DNA from: Schizochytrium sp. CCTCC M209059
Taxonomy: Eukaryota; Sar; Bigyra; Thraustochytrida; Thraustochytriidae
NCBI GenBank assembly: GCA_000818945.1
Contig: KN805405.1
Span: 150,926-214,925 of the forward strand
Length of the DNA: 64,000 nucleotides
Direction: 5' to 3'
A model generated the notes under the pieces. The model worked only from the letters and a program-made list of their open reading frames with translations. It did not search any database and had not been told where the DNA came from. The translations under genes were made by a program, and so were the position numbers. The first letter of the stretch is position 1; each line of letters begins with the position of its first letter. Shown here one piece after another: positions 58,297-64,000 of this stretch.

Positions 58297-58319
58297 CGTG
58301 TCATCGATTCGATGACACG
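58297..58319. repeat. Inverted repeat, 11-bp arms, 1-nt spacer
   Basis: CGTGTCATCGA, one T, then TCGATGACACG. Located between convergent genes, 198 bp past the clathrin stop. Confidence 0.95.
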
Positions 58320-58516
58320 GTTGGCTTAAGAAAGATACTCGCGTATAGATTTGGAAAAAAAAAAATGAAGGCGTTTCGGGTTATTTGTATTGTTTTCTTC
58401 TTGGGGGAGAAAAGGAGGGAGTGGTAAAGTGTACTTCGCTGACGAGACGTACGAGTTTGATATAGGTAGTTCAAGCTTCGTGTCACGAGAAGCAAAAAAG
58501 AGAAAAGAACTCGTGT

Positions 58517-61500
58517 CTACATGGGCGGGTAGCCGCCCATGCCGTTGGGAGGCTGCTGCATCATGCCTTGGCCAGGCTGCATCATGTACTGCTGCTGCTG
58601 CTGGGGCTGCTGCATGGCACCCGGGTTGTAGGCCGAGTTAGCGATCATCATGGGACCAGTAATGTAAGTCTCCGGAACCTGGCCCGAGCCACTCGAAGGC
58701 TCGGCAGGCTTGGCCTTCTCCTCGAGGTCCTTGACCCTGTTGGTGAGGTCTGACACATACTGAATGATAAAGGGCATGGCCATGTCGGTGAGCTGGTTGC
58801 GCCAAGCGAGCTCAAGAACGACATCTGGCCGAATCAGATCGTACGCCTCGTAGAGCGTGGCAGCAAAGGCCTCACGGTCGTTGATGGCAACAAAGAACTG
58901 CAAAAGCTCCTCGACAACGGCCTCGTCACGCGACTGTGCCGCAGCCTTGATGGCATCCTTGTACAGCTTGAGCTGCTTGGCAAGGTGCACACTGTCGGCA
59001 AAGCGCTTGTTCTTGTTGAACAGGTGGCAGGCAATGCGCTTCATCTCGATGAGCTCGTGCTTTTCGAGTTTCTTGGCAAGAGCAATCTGATCAAAGTTGT
59101 CATGCTCATCGACGCTCTCGCGCAGACCCTCGTAATCCTCGTTCTCGACAAGGACCTCGTTCACGGCCTCGTTCACGGCCGCAATATTCTCCTTTTGCAC
59201 AGCCTTGAGGTAGTCCATGATGAGCGGCAGGTTATCCGACTGACGAATCACCTGCACAACACGCGAGTGGTCAATGTCCTTGAGCTGCAAGAGAAGCTTG
59301 TTAAGCTTGAGCGGAGCGTACTGGAGGTAGAAAGGAATAGCGCCGTTCTTGTACCACAGCTCACGGTTGCGGACCTTGGTGGCCGTATCGCGGAACTTAT
59401 CGTCCTCCCAGGCCGTCTCCGGGTGCTCCATCATGACGTTGAGTGCCGAGTCGTAGTCCTCCGTCTCAAGCATGAGGAAGCACGCCTCCTCGTAGAGACG
59501 CGCCTTGTTGCAGGCACGGAGGACCTTGGGTGCATTGCAGCGACGCGAGTACACCTTGAGGTGGTCCATGAGGAACTCCGGCTTGTATTTTGAGTAGAGC
59601 ACGGCGAGCTCGGTAAAGACGCCGGCGTGCGCGGCCTCGAGGCCAAGACCTTGCTCCATGAGTGAGAGAAGCTCGTCGACGAGGCCCCGGCGCTCGTACT
59701 CGGAAATAAGGTCCTCGACATGGTCCGGGCGCGTGACAATGTTGAGACCCGCAACGCCAGCCAGCTTGGTCTCGCCGGCGGCAAGGCAAGCAGCCGAAAC
59801 CTCCTTCCAGGTCTTGACTGAGTTGGCCTTGCGTGCCGCGTCGACAGCCTCGCGATAGAGACCGAGCTGAAGGTTGCAGCTCGCCAGCTTGGCATTGTTC
59901 GAGGCGGCGTTAAAGAGGATCTTGGCCGCCTCAAAGAGACCCTGATCGTAGCAACGGTCACCGCAGGCCTGGATATCGGCAAGGTTAGGAGCCGTGACAA
60001 AGGTCTCGAGCTCGGCGAGCTCGTTCGTCCGCGCGTACGCAAAGACGAGCTCGCTGTCCAGGAAGCGGTCCTTGAGCTTGGTGCGCGCCATCTTCAAGAA
60101 GCGCACGAGATCCTGCCACTTGTCCTCGCGCTTCGCGGCCTCGACCACCTCCTTGTACCCATCAGTGGGGTCGTCGGCCTTGATGTAGCTGGCAATCGCG
60201 TCCGGAACCAAGTTCGCGTCAAGCTGCGCCTTGGCCAGATGGCTCCAGACCTCGCCCTCGTCGCAGCGTTCGGCAAACTCAACACCGCGCTCAAGGTTCT
60301 CCATGTGGTTGAGGAGAACGTCGACAGCGTCGACGTTAAGCTTGCTCTTCTTGAAGATCTCAAAGGCCTCCTCAAACAGCTGGTACTGCTCTGAGCAGGC
60401 GATCTTGGCAATATCAGCGGCATCGTAATTGTCCATCCGGTGGATGTAGTCCATGACGCGTCCGCTGTCGGCCTTGATGGCGGTAAGAATGAGCAGGTTC
60501 TGAAGGTTGCGGTTGTTCGAGAACTCTGAACCCTGAAGCACAATCTTTTCCAAGAGCTCAATCAGCTCATTGGGCAGCTCCGCCGTCATAAAGGCCTTGA
60601 CCGTGAGCGAGACCTCGTCCGGGTTCTTGGACTCCGGCAACGCCGTCTGCACGGTCTCGTCGATGACGCGGCGGCGGTACGGGTTGTCGTTGACCAGCAC
60701 GCGTTCCCAGAGACCCATATCCTGGCGCTCGACGCAGTAGCGGGCCTGGTCCTTGAAGAGTTCGTTGGCGTTGGTGACTTCAATGAGCTCGTCATCGCAG
60801 GCGCCCCAGGCGCGCTTGTACGCGAGAAAGGCCAGGTAGGGGTCGAGTTTCTCGCAAAACTTGCCAACCTCCTTTGAGTCGTAAAACTGGTTGTTCTTGA
60901 GCCACTCTTGCGGATCCTTATTGATGGTCACGTAGATCTTGCCAATCGCATTGTGCGTAGCCGCCTCGGTGTTACCCTCTGCAACGCGCTGCTCGAGGAA
61001 CGGCTGCAGCATGCGGAGCCGGTTGCGCTCCTCGACCTGGCTTACGAGCTCGGCCACGGGGCACATGTTACGGACCGAGTCGAGAAGACCCTTGATGAAG
61101 TCCTCGTCGCAGTCGAGATCGAGCAGCTTGCCAATGACCTCGGGCGTGCGCTGCGGCGAAACCTTTTGCACGTAGACCTCAATGTGCTTGGTGAGCTTGT
61201 TCGAATACAGGTAGCTCGTGAGCTCGCCAGTGTAGCCGTGGCGATCGCAAACGTGGATCAAAGGACGCGGGTCCGGGAGGTTCTCGAGCAAGAGGAACTC
61301 CTTGACCTTTTCCGGATCATAGTACTCGGACTCGCGGCACTGGCGAATCACGGCATCGATCTGGCCCATCTTGGCCGCGGCCTCGATGTACTTGAAATGG
61401 ACGTCCGGGTCCTGGGATACGTGAATGATCGATCCGCAAAAATAGCAAAGACCCTCGTACGACTTGTACGACTCAAAGAGCTTGATGAGCTCAGAGGGCC

Positions 61501-63604
61501 CGAGCTGTTCTGCGTACTTTGTGGCAGCCTGTACCACGAGCTGAAGGTTGGCTTTGATGTTGTGCATCATGAGCACGTTCAGGCACTCAATGCAGTGCTC
61601 TCCCGTGAGTAAGCCGAAAAAGTCGACGAGAAAGCCGGGCGAGATGGACTGCGTGTTGACGATGACACGCTTGATGTCATCGATTTCCGTGTACAACTCG
61701 AGGGCGCGCTGGTAAAGACCAGACTTTTCGCAGAGCTGCGCAATGTGCGCGCGATCGTAGTACGAGAACATCTCACTGGCGAAAATGGCGTCTGCCACCT
61801 GAGGTGCACCACCGAGGAGGTTGATCTCGAGGAGACGCGTCTGCAAATGACCCTCGTCCGCACGGTTGCCCTTGAGGGCGTCGAGCAGAAAGGCCGTCGT
61901 CTCTTGGATGCGGTTCAGCTGCATGAAAACGTCCACCACCATGGCCACGTCCACAAGACGTCCGCCCTCGTTGTTGACGAGACTTTTGGCAAAGTCCTCG
62001 GCGGCCTTGGGGTTCTGGCGCACGAGGTTCTGAAGCATGAGAATGTAGTCCGGCTGGTAGCCCACCTTGACCGAGTAGGGAACGATCTTTGCAAAGTCGC
62101 CCGTGAGCACAAAGCACTGCACAACCTTTTCAGGGACGTTGGCGCGCAGGTAGATGCTGAGCGCCATCTTGGGGTCCGATTGGATGACCATGTCGCCGAG
62201 CTCCTCGCTACACTCGAGCTTGTCCTCCTTGAGCCAGGTCTCGAGCATTTGCTGACGGCCCTGTTGCAGCACGCGGCGCGCCAGCTCGAGGGTCTCAATT
62301 ACGTTGAGCTTGCCCTTTTCGAGCAGGGTGCTAAAGTACATGAGCACGGGCTGCGGCTGGCCTTGCTGCTGCGGAATCTGCAGGAAGCGGTTGATGGTCT
62401 CCTGTGTTCGCAGCGACTGTCCCGAGGACGCTGCGATCCGTGCAGCACCCTTGTAGTCACCTGCCTGGAAGAGGCGGTTAAACTCGGTCACATACATTTC
62501 GCCGGCGCCGGGCAGGTTGAGACGGCCGGCGAGTTCCATGGCCAGCTGGCTCTGGTTGCCTTGCTGGAGGAGGTATGGGATGAGGGCCTGCTCGTTGATG
62601 GCCACCTGGAGCACCTGACCCTTGCCCGAGGTCACACCCAAGATGCCCGTGCCGTCGCTCATCGGCGTGGACACAAAGACGGTGTCCGTGGTGATGCGGT
62701 TGCAAAAGATGAGCTTGCCCGTATGAATATCGTGCAGGTACAGGTAGCCCTTCCTGGTAACGAGATGGAGGATGTCATACTTGCGGCTCGCCAGCAGCGA
62801 GACGGGAAAGTCATCCGGGGCATCGGCAGGAAAGGCAATGTCCACAGGCGGGAGCTTGAAGACGCCGCCGGGCGCGTCCTTGTCCTTGCCCACCTCCATG
62901 CAATAGAGTTTGAAGGCGGTATTGGGCTTCTTCTCGATAAAGCAGAACATGTTGCGCGAGTGACCATCCTTTTGAATGGTCGTGAAGCTGCCAGCGAAGC
63001 CCTGCAATGGCTGGCTCACCTTACGTTCTACCGAGTACAATTGCATGCTACCCATGACCTGGCCGCCTTCGCCCTTGGAAATGCCGACAATGAGGAGCCA
63101 CTTGCCATCATCGCTGGCCTTGTAGTTGATCACCTGCGCATTTCGTGGAAAGCTGGCGTGGCGATCAAAGACCTTGCGGGGATCCTCGGAGCCCTCCATG
63201 CTCCAGTGGTACACGGAGGTGGCCGTCACAAAGGCGACCGTGGTGCGGCTAATCCACCGCCAGAACTTGATTTCGGTTCCGTCTGGGAGCTTGAAAGACT
63301 TCATTTTGGTGCGTGTTTCCGTGTTGAAGATCTGCAGGTTCTGGCCTCCGCGGAGGGCGATTTCCCTGCCCACAGGGTTCATGATGGCGGCCTCTGCTGC
63401 GATCGGTCGTCGCTGCATCTGGCCTCCGGCGTTCATGTCTACCGTCGTCAGCAGCTGCTTGCCATCTGGCGACTTTTCGCGCACCAGGATAAAGTTTTCC
63501 GACTCCATGGTCAGCTCTCCGAACCGGAGCGACGAAGCCTCCACGCCCTGCGCGGACAGGTTCAGCCGCTCCGTGAACATGATGGGGAGCTGTTGCTGCG
63601 ACAT
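58517..63604 (-). CDS. CLTC: Clathrin heavy chain
   Basis: 1695 residues in a single frame; animal clathrin heavy chains have about 1675. The N-terminal seven-blade propeller (about 1-330) opens with MFTERLNLSAQGV and carries TMESENFILVREK and the AIMNPVGREIALRGG region. The linker and seven CHCR helical repeats (about 535-1560) follow, with conserved stretches such as PYSVKVGYQPDYILMLQNL, YDRAHIAQLCEKSGLYQRAL and EYDPEKVKEF-like segments. The hub ends near AWRNQLTDMAMPFIIQYV. A C-terminal tail of about 60 residues is rich in Gln, Met, Pro and Gly (QQPQQQQQYMMQPGQGMMQQ). It forms the triskelion leg of coated vesicles in endocytosis and trans-Golgi traffic. No break or missing part is seen. 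The start is the ATG at 63602-63604. Confidence 0.98.
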   Translation of the reverse strand: MSQQQLPIMFTERLNLSAQGVEASSLRFGELTMESENFILVREKSPDGKQLLTTVDMNAGGQMQRRPIAAEAAIMNPVGREIALRGGQNLQIFNTETRTKMKSFKLPDGTEIKFWRWISRTTVAFVTATSVYHWSMEGSEDPRKVFDRHASFPRNAQVINYKASDDGKWLLIVGISKGEGGQVMGSMQLYSVERKVSQPLQGFAGSFTTIQKDGHSRNMFCFIEKKPNTAFKLYCMEVGKDKDAPGGVFKLPPVDIAFPADAPDDFPVSLLASRKYDILHLVTRKGYLYLHDIHTGKLIFCNRITTDTVFVSTPMSDGTGILGVTSGKGQVLQVAINEQALIPYLLQQGNQSQLAMELAGRLNLPGAGEMYVTEFNRLFQAGDYKGAARIAASSGQSLRTQETINRFLQIPQQQGQPQPVLMYFSTLLEKGKLNVIETLELARRVLQQGRQQMLETWLKEDKLECSEELGDMVIQSDPKMALSIYLRANVPEKVVQCFVLTGDFAKIVPYSVKVGYQPDYILMLQNLVRQNPKAAEDFAKSLVNNEGGRLVDVAMVVDVFMQLNRIQETTAFLLDALKGNRADEGHLQTRLLEINLLGGAPQVADAIFASEMFSYYDRAHIAQLCEKSGLYQRALELYTEIDDIKRVIVNTQSISPGFLVDFFGLLTGEHCIECLNVLMMHNIKANLQLVVQAATKYAEQLGPSELIKLFESYKSYEGLCYFCGSIIHVSQDPDVHFKYIEAAAKMGQIDAVIRQCRESEYYDPEKVKEFLLLENLPDPRPLIHVCDRHGYTGELTSYLYSNKLTKHIEVYVQKVSPQRTPEVIGKLLDLDCDEDFIKGLLDSVRNMCPVAELVSQVEERNRLRMLQPFLEQRVAEGNTEAATHNAIGKIYVTINKDPQEWLKNNQFYDSKEVGKFCEKLDPYLAFLAYKRAWGACDDELIEVTNANELFKDQARYCVERQDMGLWERVLVNDNPYRRRVIDETVQTALPESKNPDEVSLTVKAFMTAELPNELIELLEKIVLQGSEFSNNRNLQNLLILTAIKADSGRVMDYIHRMDNYDAADIAKIACSEQYQLFEEAFEIFKKSKLNVDAVDVLLNHMENLERGVEFAERCDEGEVWSHLAKAQLDANLVPDAIASYIKADDPTDGYKEVVEAAKREDKWQDLVRFLKMARTKLKDRFLDSELVFAYARTNELAELETFVTAPNLADIQACGDRCYDQGLFEAAKILFNAASNNAKLASCNLQLGLYREAVDAARKANSVKTWKEVSAACLAAGETKLAGVAGLNIVTRPDHVEDLISEYERRGLVDELLSLMEQGLGLEAAHAGVFTELAVLYSKYKPEFLMDHLKVYSRRCNAPKVLRACNKARLYEEACFLMLETEDYDSALNVMMEHPETAWEDDKFRDTATKVRNRELWYKNGAIPFYLQYAPLKLNKLLLQLKDIDHSRVVQVIRQSDNLPLIMDYLKAVQKENIAAVNEAVNEVLVENEDYEGLRESVDEHDNFDQIALAKKLEKHELIEMKRIACHLFNKNKRFADSVHLAKQLKLYKDAIKAAAQSRDEAVVEELLQFFVAINDREAFAATLYEAYDLIRPDVVLELAWRNQLTDMAMPFIIQYVSDLTNRVKDLEEKAKPAEPSSGSGQVPETYITGPMMIANSAYNPGAMQQPQQQQQYMMQPGQGMMQQPPNGMGGYPPM

Positions 63605-64000
63605 CGTGCCTGCTCTACTCTTCAGCTACTGCTACTGCTCTTGCTGCTGTTCTTATTTCGCCTCGACTACGCGCGACCGAGTCGACGCCCTCGAAGATGA
63701 TCCGCGCCGTCGGAGAAGCCACAGGGTCAGGTAATTGAAGATCAATCCCCCGACAACAGGAACACCTACAACAGCAGCAACAAGAAGCCGACCGAGGCCA
63801 GCCAGGCTGTCGTCGCCGGGTCACTTCAAACCCAGCCCGCCGAGGGTGTCGCGCTCGCGACCGCTCGCCGGCCGCAGCTCGCTCGCTCGCTCGCTCGCTC
63901 GCTCGCCCGCCCGCCTGCGCTTTCTCTCGCTCCCGCGCGCCCGCTCGCTCGCCCGCCGCGCGCAGAGAAGCTGGTCTCGGCACAGCGTGGCGTGGCGTTG
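63605..64000. other. Clathrin 5' flank
   Basis: 396 bp at the window edge, GC-rich, with CTG/CAG-like triplets (about 63630-63655) and a GCTC microsatellite (63877-63906). No gene is seen. Confidence 0.5.
63877..63906. repeat. GCTC tetranucleotide microsatellite
   Basis: Seven GCTC units about 270 bp upstream of the clathrin ATG. It reads GAGC/GCGA on the coding strand. Confidence 0.9.

Larger units (their letters stand above)
58043..58516. other. Convergent 3' intergenic region with palindromes
   Basis: 474 bp, AT-rich, between the SLC10 and clathrin stops. It contains a 14-bp palindrome (58150-58163) and an 11-bp-arm inverted repeat (58297-58319). No gene is seen. Confidence 0.55.

Noticed and set aside
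61745..63700. 651-codon plus-strand ORF
   Set aside because: It lies antisense to the clathrin heavy chain and its length is explained by GC-rich codon bias on the other strand; residues are His/Leu/Val/Glu-rich with no domain pattern.
1..64000. CRISPR array, prokaryotic operon or bacterial mobile element
   Set aside because: Gene content, splice sites, intergenic structure and start contexts are eukaryotic; tandem repeats are microsatellites without spacers, and no transposase or integrase frame is seen.

Overview
This window is nuclear DNA from a microbial eukaryote with very few introns. The best guess is a labyrinthulomycete (thraustochytrid-type stramenopile). Support for that is the mix of large uninterrupted eukaryotic ORFs (clathrin heavy chain, CHD remodeler, TAF10, eukaryotic-type glutamine synthetase), an ELO fatty-acid elongase, GC-rich repeat-laden 5' flanks, and lineage-odd multidomain membrane proteins. 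The standard genetic code fits. There are two assembly gaps (21094-21265 and 35218-35467). The organism call is an inference.

I support 24 protein-coding genes. 1-14 kb: a cytochrome b561 protein (-), mannose-6-phosphate isomerase (-), an F-box/WD40 protein (+), and a double-chromodomain SNF2 remodeler with an embedded PDZ domain (-). 14-24 kb: a secreted Cys-module protein (+), a multi-pass membrane protein (+), glutamine synthetase (-), a MORN-repeat protein (+). 24-38 kb: an MRH-lectin protein (-) overlapping the end of a WD40/helical protein (-), a TRF4-type nucleotidyltransferase (+), TAF10 with one recognisable intron (-), and a gap-truncated coiled-coil protein (+). 38-48 kb: a 7-TM orphan (-), a receptor-L-domain-like secreted protein (+), an alpha/beta-hydrolase (-), a single-pass membrane protein (+), a lipocalin (+), an ELO elongase (-). 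48-64 kb: an attractin-like kelch/EGF membrane protein (-), an orphan (+), a PP2C phosphatase (-), an SLC10 transporter fused to a SUEL-type lectin domain (+), clathrin heavy chain (-).

There is no operon-like grouping. Neighbouring genes switch strand at 18 of 23 junctions, so most promoters are divergent and most 3' ends are convergent. Convergent gaps are short (168-626 bp), AT-richer, and three contain strong perfect inverted repeats. Divergent gaps are GC-rich and full of tetra- and pentanucleotide microsatellites. A loose functional theme is secretion, glycans and membrane traffic, but nothing shows that the genes act as one system.

The least ordinary items are: PDZ inside a CHD remodeler; SUEL lectin on an SLC10 transporter; an 18-bp-stem hairpin between convergent genes; two long perfect palindromes at 1.4 kb; a recurrent intergenic TAGGCCTA palindrome; and a 24-bp tandem repeat carrying CACGTG boxes upstream of the elongase.
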